DNA from: Methylobacterium sp. J-068
GTDB taxonomy: Bacteria; Pseudomonadota; Alphaproteobacteria; Rhizobiales; Beijerinckiaceae
Assembly: GCF_022829445.1 (NCBI RefSeq)
Contig: NZ_JAKSXY010000059.1
Location: 1-64,000 of the forward strand
Reading direction: 5' to 3'
DNA length: 64,000 nucleotides
Below are positions 50,902 to 60,258 of this stretch, piece by piece. A program made the position numbers and the translations under genes. Each line of letters begins with the position of its first letter. Within the stretch, counting starts at the first letter, position 1. Below the pieces are notes generated by a model that was not told the DNA's origin, made no database searches, and worked only from the letters and a program-made list of their open reading frames with translations.

Positions 50902-52257
50902 GTGAGGCCGGCCAAGCAGCGGCGCCCCCTCCCCGCCCCGGCGGCGCGGCGCGGCACGCGGGGCGCGGGGCGGCGCGGCGGCGCGGGCACGCTCTGGCTG
51001 CTCGCGGCGGCCTTCGTCTGGGGGGCGGCGGCCACCGGGTTCGCGATCGCCAATTACCGGACGGTTCAGCGGCTGACCGAGGAGGCCGGGCTCCGGCAGG
51101 CCGCGCATGACGACAAGGTGCGGGCCCTGACCCGGCGCCTCGTCGGCGTCGCCAGCCATCAGGTCCTCGAGGAGGAGGGCCTGTCGGGTCGCCTCGCCGA
51201 CATCATCACGCGGCAGGTCGACCTCGAGAGCCGGCAGGCGCTCCTCGCCGCGATGGCGGAGCGGACGCTGGCGGACAAATTCCCCGGCGAGAAACCCCCG
51301 CTCGACAAACCCGCGAACGAGCGCGCGGCCCCCGTCCCGCCGGCGGCCGCCGCCGAGCCGGCGCCGGGCGAGCGTGCGCGACGCAGGCCGGAGGGACGTG
51401 ACGCCGCGCCACCCGCCGAGGGCGCGCCGTCCGGCCGCCCGGGACGCAGCGGCGGCTTGCGCAACGACCCTGCCCTCAATGTGGCCCAACTGACGGCGCT
51501 CGGCGCGCGGGACCAGTTCGGCCGGATCGAGGCCTCGCTGGGCCGGGTCGAGGCCGGGCAGCTTCGCATCCTCACCACCCTCGCGACCGCCGGCCGGGCC
51601 GCCGTCGAGCGCATCCGCGCGGTCCTGGCCGAACTTCCGCTGAGCGTGTCCCTTCCCGCCGCACCGCTGCCCCCCTCACCCGGCCCGCGGGATTCCTTCG
51701 TGGCGGCGGTCGCCCAGGCCGAGGGCGCGCTCGCCGAATCGAACCGCTGGCGGATGGCGGTGGACAGCCTGCCGCTCCTGGCGCCGATCGAGGGCGGAGC
51801 CGGCCTGACCAGCAATTTCGGCATGCGCTCCGACCCGTTCACGGGCGGCGCGCGCATGCATGCCGGCATGGATTTCCGGTCGCCGGTGGGCACGCCCGTG
51901 CGCGCGGCGGCGAGCGGCCGGGTGGTCACGGCCGGACCGAGCGGGGGCTACGGCAATCTCGTCGAGATCGAACACGGCCGGGACGTCGTCACCCGGTATG
52001 GACACCTGTCGAGCATCGGCGTCACCGTCGACCAGACCGTCGCGGCCGGGGCCCCCATCGGCCTCGTCGGTTCCACCGGGCGCTCGACCGGGCCGCACCT
52101 GCATTACGAGACGCGGCTCGCCGCCGGGCCCGTCGATCCGGCCCGCTTCATCGGCGCGGGACGAACGCTGTTCGGGGCCACGGCTACGGCGGCCGACGGG
52201 GTGTCGGCGTCTCACGCCGATCCGCAATCGGATGCCCCGGCGGATGCCTCCGATTGA
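50902..52257 (+). CDS. M23 (LytM) peptidase-family protein
   Basis: The predicted product has about 451 residues from GTG 50902. It has a basic N-terminus, one transmembrane segment (GTLWLLAAAFVWGAAATGFAIANY), a coiled-coil/Ala-Pro-rich periplasmic linker, and a C-terminal LytM domain with metal-binding residues in MHAGMDF and HLHYE and GNLVEIEHGRDVVTRYGHLS. It probably cuts, or activates cutting of, peptidoglycan cross-links during growth or division. The start is uncertain: an ATG at 50734 adds 56 low-complexity residues. A Cys-rich secreted-protein gene lies convergent just after it. Confidence 0.85.
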   Translation: MRPAKQRRPLPAPAARRGTRGAGRRGGAGTLWLLAAAFVWGAAATGFAIANYRTVQRLTEEAGLRQAAHDDKVRALTRRLVGVASHQVLEEEGLSGRLADIITRQVDLESRQALLAAMAERTLADKFPGEKPPLDKPANERAAPVPPAAAAEPAPGERARRRPEGRDAAPPAEGAPSGRPGRSGGLRNDPALNVAQLTALGARDQFGRIEASLGRVEAGQLRILTTLATAGRAAVERIRAVLAELPLSVSLPAAPLPPSPGPRDSFVAAVAQAEGALAESNRWRMAVDSLPLLAPIEGGAGLTSNFGMRSDPFTGGARMHAGMDFRSPVGTPVRAAASGRVVTAGPSGGYGNLVEIEHGRDVVTRYGHLSSIGVTVDQTVAAGAPIGLVGSTGRSTGPHLHYETRLAAGPVDPARFIGAGRTLFGATATAADGVSASHADPQSDAPADASD

Positions 52258-52264
52258 GGGCGGG

Positions 52265-52582
52265 TCAATCTCCCGCGCGTCCCCGTGAGCAGAGCTTCGG
52301 GGGGCACCGCGTCACGCAGGCCGCCTGCTCGGCCGCACAGGCCGTGCGCTCCCCGCCGCAGGCCGCGAGCGCGTCGGCGCAGGCCCGCTTGCAGAGGATG
52401 CGCTTCCCCGGCTCGATACACCCGCCCCTCGGGGGCCGCTTGACCAGGGGCCGGCGGTCCATCTCATGCCGAGAGGCCGCGTCGTCCTGGCGCGACGCCC
52501 CGGCGCGGGCCGGGAGCGCCACGATGGCGAGGACGACCAGCAGGCGCGCGCCGGAACGGGCGATGACCTGGACAGGGCACAT
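52265..52582 (-). CDS. Secreted Cys-rich protein
   Basis: This 105-residue protein has a signal peptide (residues about 1-30, LLVVLAIVALPARAG) and a mature part with many Cys residues at its C-terminal end (CIEPGKRILCKRACADALAACGGERTACAAEQAACVTRCPPKLC). The spaced Cys suggest disulfide bonds. ATG 52582 is preferred over an N-terminally extended frame because GAGG precedes it and it begins the signal peptide. It sits behind the T6SS genes on the same strand; a link to them is possible but unproven. Confidence 0.75.
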   Translation of the reverse strand: MCPVQVIARSGARLLVVLAIVALPARAGASRQDDAASRHEMDRRPLVKRPPRGGCIEPGKRILCKRACADALAACGGERTACAAEQAACVTRCPPKLCSRGRAGD

Positions 52583-52720
52583 GAGCGCTGAGCCTCCCGA
52601 ACTTCCAGGGCGCAGAGGGTCGACCTCACGCGCCACGATGCGGGATCGACCTTCGGATGGCGGACCGCCCGGAGCCTCGTCCCGAAAGGTCGCCGCCGGC
52701 TTTCGGAAAAAGACGATGCT

Positions 52721-53200
52721 CTAGCCGCTGATATGCGGATCGTAGGGGCTGAACCGGTCGTCGGCGCCGGAGGATTTCTCGGAGGCGTAGCCCATGCCGC
52801 AATGCAGGACCGCTTCCTCGGCCTGACTCCCGTTGGGATCGTCCTCGTCGGCGCCGTTCGTGTGGGCCAATTCGTGGCACAGGCTCGCCAGGAGTTGCCA
52901 GCGCCCCTCGCGGAACGAGCGCGTCGACATCGCGACCTCGAGGCCGGGCGTCTCACCCCAACCGTAATTGCTGGCATCGACGATGAAGTTGATCCAGACG
53001 TTCCGGTCGGCGACGATCTGGGACAACGAGCGCCCGTGCTTCAGCGATCGGAAGTAGACGTTCGCGGCCGGCTTGTTCGCCGCGATCCAGATCGCCTTCG
53101 AACGGGCCCAGCGCATCATCTCGCGATGCTTGGGCGGAACCGCGATCCAACCGCTGTCGACGTTGGAACTGGTGTGATCACCGACATTGATCTGCATCAT
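52721..53200 (-). CDS. Zincin-like (HELAH) protein, candidate T6SS effector
   Basis: This 159-residue protein has no signal peptide. Its key feature is LLASLCHELAHTNGADEDD (HExxH zinc site) with a further acidic segment, SQAEEAVLHCGMGYAS, that could supply a third ligand. A basic, aromatic N-terminal half (HREMMRWARSKAIWIAANKP) precedes it. GGGAG precedes tandem ATG codons (53200, 53197). It lies 134 bases after the small gene that follows clpV, the last position of the T6SS locus, where effectors are often found. Peptidase activity is inferred from the motif only. Confidence 0.75.
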   Translation of the reverse strand: MMQINVGDHTSSNVDSGWIAVPPKHREMMRWARSKAIWIAANKPAANVYFRSLKHGRSLSQIVADRNVWINFIVDASNYGWGETPGLEVAMSTRSFREGRWQLLASLCHELAHTNGADEDDPNGSQAEEAVLHCGMGYASEKSSGADDRFSPYDPHISG

Positions 53201-53334
53201 GGGTGCACTCCCGTCGTTGGCCCGGCCTTCGAACGCGTCGCCGATCCGCCGCCGGAGGCCGGATCGGGACGAGGTGTTCGCATCGGACGAATCTGTCGCT
53301 CGGGAGAGCCCGACGCCGCCCGCCGCGCCATCCC

Positions 53335-53631
53335 TCATTCGAGGGTCGGATCGTCCGCATCGCGATAGAGGTCACCCCATTCCGCCTGCCAGAGGCCGTC
53401 CGGGTCCAGCACGACCAGGGGAACCTTGAAGTCGTTGGCGAAGCGGATTGCGGCGCGGAACGCGTCCTTGGCCGGCAGCGCGCCCGAGGAGAAATCCTTC
53501 GGGAGCCGGCCTTGGGTGGCCGAGGCGGGGCAGTTGACCACCCCGAAGGCTTCCTCGCCTCGGCGGGCGAGCGCCAGCGTCGTGGCATCGCCGGGCGGTT
53601 CGTCGACCTGCTCGAAACGGTTGCGGATCAT
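53335..53631 (-). CDS. Small conserved-looking protein behind tssH
   Basis: This 98-residue protein has VNCPASATQGRLPKDFSSGALPAKDAFRAAIRFANDFKVPLVVLDPDGLWQAEWGDLYRD as its core. The pattern (hydrophobic strand, alternating charged helix, DPDG turn) looks like a compact fold, but I cannot name a family. ATG 53631 has a GGAGGGGAG site. It lies 46 bases after tssH and 134 bases before the HELAH gene on the same strand, so it is probably in the T6SS transcript and could be a regulator, chaperone or immunity-type factor. Confidence 0.6.
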   Translation of the reverse strand: MIRNRFEQVDEPPGDATTLALARRGEEAFGVVNCPASATQGRLPKDFSSGALPAKDAFRAAIRFANDFKVPLVVLDPDGLWQAEWGDLYRDADDPTLE

Positions 53632-53677
53632 CGTCTTCGCACTCCCCTCCTCGAAAGCCTCGTGGGATGCCGGGCGA

Positions 53678-56482
53678 TCAGGCGGCGTCGGGTTCCGTGA
53701 CCGGCGCCCCGGCGTCGCGTGGTGTCGCCTCCGCGTCGCGCGGCGCGGCCTCGTCACCGTGTGGCGCCGCATCGGCGCCCGTCCCGTTCCACGCATAGGC
53801 GAAGGTCCCGTCGCCCATCGTCACGCGCACGTCGGTCACCGCTTCCTTGGCCAGGGTGCGGTTCAGGAACTCGCGCGAGAGCGCCGGGAGCAGCGTGTTG
53901 GTGATGATGTTGTCGATCATCCGGCCGCCGGAATCCGGGTCGTTGCAGAGGGAGACGATGTATTCTACCACCGCGTCGTCGTAGCCGAAGGCAGCGCCGT
54001 GGTTCTCGGTGACGCGGCGGCCGATCCGGTCGAGTTGCAGGCGCACGATGCCGGCGAGCATGTCCGGTGAGAGCGGCAGGTAGGGGATGGTGACGATCCG
54101 CCCGAGCAGGGCGGGCGGGAAAACCTTGAGGAGGCTCGGGCGCAGCGCCTGGGCCAGCGCCTCGGCATCGGAGGCGTAGCTCGGGTCGCGCGCGAGCTGC
54201 ATGATGACCTCGGTGCCGACATTCGAGGTCAGGATGATCAGGGTGTTCTTGAAGTCGATGCGCCGGCCGGTGCCGTCCTCCATCACGCCCTTGTCGAAGA
54301 CCTGGAAGAAGATCTCGTGGACGTCCGGATGGGCCTTCTCGACCTCGTCGAGGAGGATCACGCTGTAGGGCTTGCGCCGGACCGCCTCGGTGAGGCGCCC
54401 GCCCTCGCCGTAGCCGACATAGCCGGGGGGCGCGCCCTTGAGCGTGGAGACGGTGTGCGCCTCCTGGAACTCGCTCATGTTGATGGTGATCATGTTCTGC
54501 TCGCCTCCGTAGAGGGCCTCGGCGAGCGCCAGCGCGGTCTCGGTCTTGCCGACGCCGGAGGGGCCACAGAGCATGAACACGCCGATCGGCTTGTTCGGAT
54601 TGTCGAGCTTGGCCCGGTTGGTCTCGATCCGCTTGGCGATGCCCGCGAGCCCGTGGCTCTGGCCGACGACCCGCCGGTTGAGGATCTCGGGCAGGCGCAG
54701 CACGGTCTCGATCTCGTCCTTGACCATCCGGCCGACCGGGATGCCGGTCCAGTCGGAGACCACGGAGGCCACGGCCTGCTCGTCGACATGGGCGTAGATC
54801 ATCCGCGCCTCGGGCTCGATCGCCTCGAGCCGGTCGGCGCAGGCCTTGAGCGCGGCGCGCCGGGCCTCGGGGTCGGCGGGCAGGCTGGGCGGGGCCGAAC
54901 CCGAACCGGGCTCCAGCGCGGCACCGATCGGCGGCGCGGCCGCGGGCTCCTCCTTGGAGAGAGCGGCGCGCAGGTCGCGGATCTCCTGAACCAGGGCCGT
55001 CTCGTCGCGCCACGCCGCTTCGAGCCCGGCCAGGCGCTCGGTCAGCGCCGCGCTCTCGCCGTCGATGGCGCCGATGCGCTCCTCGTTGCCGGCCCCGAGG
55101 TCGCGGTCGGCGACCAGGGCGGCGCGCTCCCCCTCCAGGGCGCGGATCGCCACCCGGGCGTCGGCGATCGCGGCGGGAATCGCCGTCTGGCTGATCGAGA
55201 CCCGGGCGCTGGCGGTGTCGAGCAGGCTCACCGCCTTGTCGGGGAGCTGGCGGGCCGGGATGTAGCGGTGCGAGAGCTGGACGGCGGCCACGATCGCCGC
55301 GTCCGAGATGCGCACGCCGTGATGCGCCTCCATGGGCCCGAGCAGCCCGCGCAGCATGTCGCAGCACTGCGCCACGCCGGGTTCGCCGACCTGGATCGGC
55401 TGGAACCGGCGGGTCAGGGCCGGGTCCTTCTCGATGTGCTGGCGGTACTCGGCCCAGGTCGTCGCCGCGATGGTCTTCAGCGTCCCGCGCGCCAGCGCCG
55501 GCTTGAGCAGGTTGGCCGCATCCCCGGTGCCCGCCTGCCCGCCGGCGCCGATCAGCGTATGGGCCTCGTCGATGAACAGGATCACGGGGGTCGGCGAGGA
55601 CTGGACCTCGTCGATCACCGAGCGCAGGCGCTGCTCGAACTCGCCCTTCATGGAGGCGCCCGCCTGCATCAGCCCGATATCGAGGGCGCAGAGCCGGACA
55701 CCTTGGAGCGCCGGCGGCACGGCCCCGGCCGCGATGGCCTGGGCGAAGCCCTCCACCACCGCCGTCTTGCCGACGCCCGCCTCGCCGGTGAGGATGGGAT
55801 TGTTCTGCCGCCGGCGCATCAGCACGTCGATGAGCTGGCGGATCTCCTCGTCGCGGCCCCGGATCGGGTCCATCTCGCCCGAGGCCGCCTTCGCGGTCAG
55901 GTCCTGCGAGAAGCGGCCCAGAGCCGTCTGGCCGGTGGCGGCCGCGGCGGCCCCCGGCGTCCCGGCCGCGATCGCGCCGGACCCGTCCATCGGCCGGAGG
56001 TTCTCCTCCTCGGACTTGGCCCAGACCGTGCGGTGCTCGCCCGCCAGGGCATCGATCGGGATCTTGCCGAACTCGCCCGAGAGCGCCACGAGGGCGCGCC
56101 GCAACTCGCTCGATTTCAGGGCGCCGACGAGGACGTGTCCGGAGCGGATCTGGGTCTCGCCGAAGAACAGGGTCGCGTAGTGCCAGCCCCGGTCGAGGAG
56201 GTCGATGATGACGTTCGAGATGCCCGGCATCTCCGTCTCATTCCGCCGCAGGCCGTCGACGGAGCGGGCGAGGTCGGCCGAGAGCCGGGCCGCGTCGAGC
56301 CCGTAGCGGTCCACCGTCAGGGCGAGGTCGGTGCCCTCCCGCCTGAGCAGGTGGAGCAGCCAATGGGCCGGCTCGACATTGCGGTTGCCCGCCCCCTTGG
56401 CCTGGCGCAGGGCCTGGATGAAGGCGTCGTAGCCGACCCGGTTGAGCTTGCCCGTGACGGTCTCGAGACTGATCTCGCTCAT
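53678..56482 (-). CDS. tssH: T6SS sheath-recycling AAA+ ATPase ClpV (TssH)
   Basis: This 934-residue ClpB-like ATPase has an N-terminal Clp_N domain (about 1-150), first AAA+ module with GEAGVGKTA (about 232-240) and ILFIDEAHTL, a middle coiled coil (about 440-510), and a second module with GPSGVGKTE (about 640-648), VILLDEVEKAH and the conserved GYVGYGEGG loop. ClpV disassembles the contracted TssB/TssC sheath. The C-terminus is Ala/Asp/Glu-rich. It overlaps tssG by four bases (ATGA). Confidence 0.95.
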   Translation of the reverse strand: MSEISLETVTGKLNRVGYDAFIQALRQAKGAGNRNVEPAHWLLHLLRREGTDLALTVDRYGLDAARLSADLARSVDGLRRNETEMPGISNVIIDLLDRGWHYATLFFGETQIRSGHVLVGALKSSELRRALVALSGEFGKIPIDALAGEHRTVWAKSEEENLRPMDGSGAIAAGTPGAAAAATGQTALGRFSQDLTAKAASGEMDPIRGRDEEIRQLIDVLMRRRQNNPILTGEAGVGKTAVVEGFAQAIAAGAVPPALQGVRLCALDIGLMQAGASMKGEFEQRLRSVIDEVQSSPTPVILFIDEAHTLIGAGGQAGTGDAANLLKPALARGTLKTIAATTWAEYRQHIEKDPALTRRFQPIQVGEPGVAQCCDMLRGLLGPMEAHHGVRISDAAIVAAVQLSHRYIPARQLPDKAVSLLDTASARVSISQTAIPAAIADARVAIRALEGERAALVADRDLGAGNEERIGAIDGESAALTERLAGLEAAWRDETALVQEIRDLRAALSKEEPAAAPPIGAALEPGSGSAPPSLPADPEARRAALKACADRLEAIEPEARMIYAHVDEQAVASVVSDWTGIPVGRMVKDEIETVLRLPEILNRRVVGQSHGLAGIAKRIETNRAKLDNPNKPIGVFMLCGPSGVGKTETALALAEALYGGEQNMITINMSEFQEAHTVSTLKGAPPGYVGYGEGGRLTEAVRRKPYSVILLDEVEKAHPDVHEIFFQVFDKGVMEDGTGRRIDFKNTLIILTSNVGTEVIMQLARDPSYASDAEALAQALRPSLLKVFPPALLGRIVTIPYLPLSPDMLAGIVRLQLDRIGRRVTENHGAAFGYDDAVVEYIVSLCNDPDSGGRMIDNIITNTLLPALSREFLNRTLAKEAVTDVRVTMGDGTFAYAWNGTGADAAPHGDEAAPRDAEATPRDAGAPVTEPDAA

Positions 56483-57537
56483 GCCTGTGGATATCCAGCG
56501 TGCGGGGCCGGCGGCCGGGCGGCGCGCTCGGCGGGATGGAAGCGGGCGTCGCGGCGGACGAGGTCGGCGCTGTCCGGCACGCAGGCCCCCATCCAGCTCG
56601 TGTAGCCGAGGCGGCCGAAGCGCCCGAGGCTCAAGGGTTCGACGGCGGTCACGGGCAGCGCCAGCTCGACGTCGCAGTCGAGTTCGTCGCCGAGATAGAG
56701 GAAGATCAGGTCCGCCAGCGGCCGGCACTGTTCGCCCCCGGGCAGCAGCCGCTCGTAGCCGGTGAGGTCGGCGGCGACGATCCGCAGGCGGATCTTGTCG
56801 TCGACGCTGAACACGCTCGATCCGAGGAGCAGGTCCGCGCCGAGGCGGGCGTTGGCGAGGCCGAGCCGGCTGCGGTCGGCGGCCTCGAATTCGAGGTGGC
56901 TGCCGACGAATTCCTCGACCTCGACCTCGACCCCGAGGAGCCCGGAGAGCACGTTGCACAGGCGCGACGCGGAGCGGGCCGCCGGCGCCAGGAGCCCCGC
57001 ATAGGCGAGCTTGGCCGCGTCCGGAACCGAATCGCGCGCCGTCAGAGCGGGCGAGCCGAGGCCGATGGCCGAGCCGATATAGGCGGCGAAGCGGTCCGCC
57101 TCTGGGATCTCGTTCTGGGCGATCGGCCGCGCATCGGCCCAGGCCCGGTAGAAGAGCTGCAGGAACCGGTGGTTCAGGATGTCGAGGAAGCGCGGGAAGG
57201 CGTCGTCGCGGGCCAGGGTCCAGCCATAGGCCTCGTCCGTGGTCGAGAGCGGCAGCGGCCCCTGCGGCCCGAGCAGGCCGAGGAACTGCACGAAGAGGCG
57301 CAGACGCCCCTGCCGGTCCTCGTCGGCGCGGGCGATGGTGGCCGCCGGAAAGGCGAGGTAGGGATCCTCGCCCAGGGCCACGTAATCGTCGCGCCGGGCG
57401 GCGCTGTCGCCGATCCTGGGCTTGTCGGGGTGGCTGCGCTCGATCCGCCGCAGGGCCGCGAGCAGGTCGAAGGCCCAGGGGGCTTGCCTGATCCCCTGGC
57501 GAAGGGTCATCGCGCGGATGTCCGGCCGATCGGTCAC
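56479..57537 (-). CDS. tssG: T6SS baseplate protein TssG
   Basis: This 352-residue protein matches TssG (ImpH/VasB), a baseplate wedge component. Recognisable segments are LRQGIRQAPWAFDLLAALRRIERSHPDKPRIG at the N-terminus and the SRLCNVLSGLLGVEVEVEEFVG stretch. GTG 57537 overlaps the tssF stop by four bases (GTGA); its own stop overlaps tssH. The order and coupling are typical of the tssE-tssF-tssG-tssH segment. Confidence 0.93.
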   Translation of the reverse strand: MTDRPDIRAMTLRQGIRQAPWAFDLLAALRRIERSHPDKPRIGDSAARRDDYVALGEDPYLAFPAATIARADEDRQGRLRLFVQFLGLLGPQGPLPLSTTDEAYGWTLARDDAFPRFLDILNHRFLQLFYRAWADARPIAQNEIPEADRFAAYIGSAIGLGSPALTARDSVPDAAKLAYAGLLAPAARSASRLCNVLSGLLGVEVEVEEFVGSHLEFEAADRSRLGLANARLGADLLLGSSVFSVDDKIRLRIVAADLTGYERLLPGGEQCRPLADLIFLYLGDELDCDVELALPVTAVEPLSLGRFGRLGYTSWMGACVPDSADLVRRDARFHPAERAARPPAPHAGYPQA

Positions 57538-59489
57538 ATCAGCCTCCGCGCGCCGACGCGGGGCGGCCAGCGCATGATCTCGCCGCGCTCGGTGGTTCGG
57601 ATCACCGTCTGGGTGAAGTGGTTGAGCGAGGCGTAATCGGCCAGGAAGCGTTCGAGGATGGCCCCGAGCAGGAAGGTGCCGGTGCCCTCGAAGGCCTTGT
57701 CGTCGAGGACGACCGTGACCTCGGTGCCGCGGGCCGCGCCCGTCCCGGTGCGCTGGCGCAGGCGGCGGATCACGGGCCGGCTGTCGACGCCGCGCAGGCC
57801 CCGGATGCGCCGCTCGATGGCGCTGTCCGAGAGGTCGGCGAACAGGGTCAGGACCTCGCGCAGGGCCTCGCCGCCCCGCCCGCTGCCGCGCTCCACGAGG
57901 CCGAGGGGGTTGAGCCGCAGCAGGCTGATCAGGCGCCAGGCGACGGCGCCCGTGTGGGTGCTCTGCGTCCGGCTGCGCAGTTGCGCCACCACGGGCTCGC
58001 GCGGGCGCGTCGGCCCGGCGACGCAGACGACCGCGAGGGCGCCGTCCTCGGTGAAACGGAAATCGGCGCCGGTCTCACCCACCGGCAGGTGTTCGGGCAG
58101 GTGGCGGTTCGAGCAGAGGGCGCGCACGCTGACCTCGGCGACGTCGCTCTCCGCGTCGATGCCCGCCGGCTCGATCAGCGAGAGGAAGACGTCGGTGCCC
58201 GTATAGTCGGAGGCCGCGCCGTAATCGCTGCGCTCCCGGCTCGTCCGGCGGCGCGGGAGCCGGCGCAGGGTGTAGGCCAGACCGGTCGGAGCCGCCTCGC
58301 CCTCGGCGGCGTAGAGCGGCCGCACCAGGGCCTTTTCCGGCCGGCCCGGATGGTGCGCGTAGACCTGGAGCACCCGATGCGGCTCGAAATCCAGGGGCCG
58401 GCTGCGATCCGGCACGAGGTGGTACTCGTGCTGGCGCGCCTGGACCGGGACCCGGTCCAGCGTCATCTCGAACAGGTTGATGGCCGGGGCGGCATAGAGC
58501 GCGAAGGCCTCGGGCGTCACGGTCGCCGCGAGGCGTCCGTTGGCCTCGTCGAAGGTGACGATGAGATCGAGCGAGCGTGCCTGGACGCGCGCCAGCACCC
58601 GGGCGAGCCGGGTCAGCCGAAAGCCCAGGAACTTGCGCGGGAAGGTGAAGTATTCGCGCAGGAGGTCGAACCCGTCGAAGAGGCGGTTGTCCTTCGGGAA
58701 CAGCCGCTCCTCGGCCTCGAACCCCACCGGCAGCAGGGTCTCCCGGCCGAGTGAGACGAGCACGGGATCGCCGAAGGCATCGAGGTAACGGAGATAGACG
58801 CCGGTGCAATTGGCGAAGAGCTGCTCGTAGAGCGCCGCCGCGTCGGCCTCCGGTCCGATGAGATGGATCGGCAATTCGTCGACGGCGCAACCCGCGAACC
58901 AGGTTTCCGGCGCCTCGCCCCCCTTCTGCGCCGGGGGCTCGTCCTCCGGACGCGCGGTCGTGCGATGGGTCAGCGTCAGCCGCAGGCCGGCGACCGCCGC
59001 GCCCCCGACCCCCAGCGCCTGGATCGGCCCCGCATGGGCGAGATACTCCGCCGCCGTGATCTCGAAGGGCCAGAGCCGCAGGTCGGCGCAGAGCCTGAAG
59101 CGACAGGCCACCCTGCGCTCACGCTCGCGATAGGTCGCGTCCAGGTTCGCGCCGCGCGCGATCCGCGGTCCGTCGCGCAGGGCCGGGTCCCCGAAGGTCG
59201 GCTTCACGCGCGCGAGCATCACGGAGGGCGTCGGCGCGAGGTAGTTCGGCACGAGCTGTTCGAGCAGGTTCTGCGAGAACTCGGGAAACTCGTGCTTGAT
59301 CTTCAGCTGCACGCGCGCGGCCAGGAAGGCGGCCCCTTCGAGCAGGCCCGCGATCATCGGATCGGCCCGGTCGTCCACCAGGCCACCCAGGCGGTCCGCG
59401 ATGCCGGGATATTCCTCCGAGAACTCCCGCGCCTGCTCCTGGAGCACGCCGAGCTCGCGATTGTACAGGTCGAGGAACTCGCGATTCAT
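57534..59489 (-). CDS. tssF: T6SS baseplate protein TssF
   Basis: This 651-residue protein is TssF (ImpG/VasA), the larger baseplate wedge subunit. It begins NREFLDLYNRELGVLQEQAREFSEEYPGIADRLGG, the family's diagnostic start, and has the usual long beta-rich middle and C-terminal helical part. It overlaps tssG by four bases and lies 60 bases downstream of tssE. Confidence 0.95.
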   Translation of the reverse strand: MNREFLDLYNRELGVLQEQAREFSEEYPGIADRLGGLVDDRADPMIAGLLEGAAFLAARVQLKIKHEFPEFSQNLLEQLVPNYLAPTPSVMLARVKPTFGDPALRDGPRIARGANLDATYRERERRVACRFRLCADLRLWPFEITAAEYLAHAGPIQALGVGGAAVAGLRLTLTHRTTARPEDEPPAQKGGEAPETWFAGCAVDELPIHLIGPEADAAALYEQLFANCTGVYLRYLDAFGDPVLVSLGRETLLPVGFEAEERLFPKDNRLFDGFDLLREYFTFPRKFLGFRLTRLARVLARVQARSLDLIVTFDEANGRLAATVTPEAFALYAAPAINLFEMTLDRVPVQARQHEYHLVPDRSRPLDFEPHRVLQVYAHHPGRPEKALVRPLYAAEGEAAPTGLAYTLRRLPRRRTSRERSDYGAASDYTGTDVFLSLIEPAGIDAESDVAEVSVRALCSNRHLPEHLPVGETGADFRFTEDGALAVVCVAGPTRPREPVVAQLRSRTQSTHTGAVAWRLISLLRLNPLGLVERGSGRGGEALREVLTLFADLSDSAIERRIRGLRGVDSRPVIRRLRQRTGTGAARGTEVTVVLDDKAFEGTGTFLLGAILERFLADYASLNHFTQTVIRTTERGEIMRWPPRVGARRLM

Positions 59490-59549
59490 GGCGCCGCATC
59501 GTCCCGGGTCGATCGCTGCGCGGCGGGCGCGGGGCTGGTCATGCGGCGC

Positions 59550-60098
59550 TCACCGGTAGCGGATCGAGATCTTGCCGGTGTCCTGCTCGAGGTCGGCGAT
59601 GAACTCGACCGGCAGGTTCAGGGGATCGCAATCGATCTCGGCGCGGACCACGAAGCGCAGCTTGAGCTCGGCCGGATCGACGTCGCGGTCCCGCCAAGCG
59701 GCGACGGAGCCGGCGGCGAGGCGCGGCTCGAAGAGGGTGAGCGCCGTCTCGATCTCGGCGCCGATCTCGCTGACCGTCTGCTCGTCGATCGAGCGGCGCG
59801 AGATGTCGGTGAAGCCGTAATTGAGGATCGACGTCGCCACGGCCGGAAAATCCGAGATGTCGGTGGAGGCCGCGAAGTTCACAGTGTTCATGAGGTCTTC
59901 CAGATCGCGGGCCACGGCCCGCTGCAGGTCGGCGGCGCTCATGGCCGAGCGCGCGACGGCGCGCCGGCCGGGAATGATGCGCTCCCCCGCCTCGTCGCGC
60001 TCGTTGATCGCCTCGCGGGCGTCGCGCTGTCCGTGGGCGCTGCGGAAGGCCTCGACGAAGGGAATCCGGACGCGCTTTGCGCTGCCTTTGCGAGTCAT
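59550..60098 (-). CDS. tssE: T6SS baseplate protein TssE (gp25-like)
   Basis: This 182-residue protein has a GPW/gp25-type lysozyme-like domain in its C-terminal two thirds (DLEDLMNTVNFAASTDISDFPAVATSILNYGFTDISRRSID, IETALTLFEPRL). TssE joins the sheath to the baseplate. The N-terminus is basic, unlike shorter homologues. ATG 60098 is used; a GTG at 60101 is one codon upstream. It is 160 bases past hcp, with weak hairpin potential between. Confidence 0.93.
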   Translation of the reverse strand: MTRKGSAKRVRIPFVEAFRSAHGQRDAREAINERDEAGERIIPGRRAVARSAMSAADLQRAVARDLEDLMNTVNFAASTDISDFPAVATSILNYGFTDISRRSIDEQTVSEIGAEIETALTLFEPRLAAGSVAAWRDRDVDPAELKLRFVVRAEIDCDPLNLPVEFIADLEQDTGKISIRYR

Positions 60099-60258
60099 CA
60101 CGCGGCCTCGAAGGTCCCGAACGCAAGGTGTACGAGGGCCGCGCAGGTCGGCAACGGCAGGATGCGGCGGGCGGTCCGGCCCGAGGCCGGCGCGAACCCG
60201 CCGCTGGTTAGGCTGCCATCGCCGGCCCGATCGCCGAGGCGATCCGCGGCGCGGCCGA

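Noticed and set aside
54317..56605. A 762-codon open frame antisense to tssH
   Set aside because: Same effect of composition; the minus strand holds an intact ClpV with both AAA+ modules.
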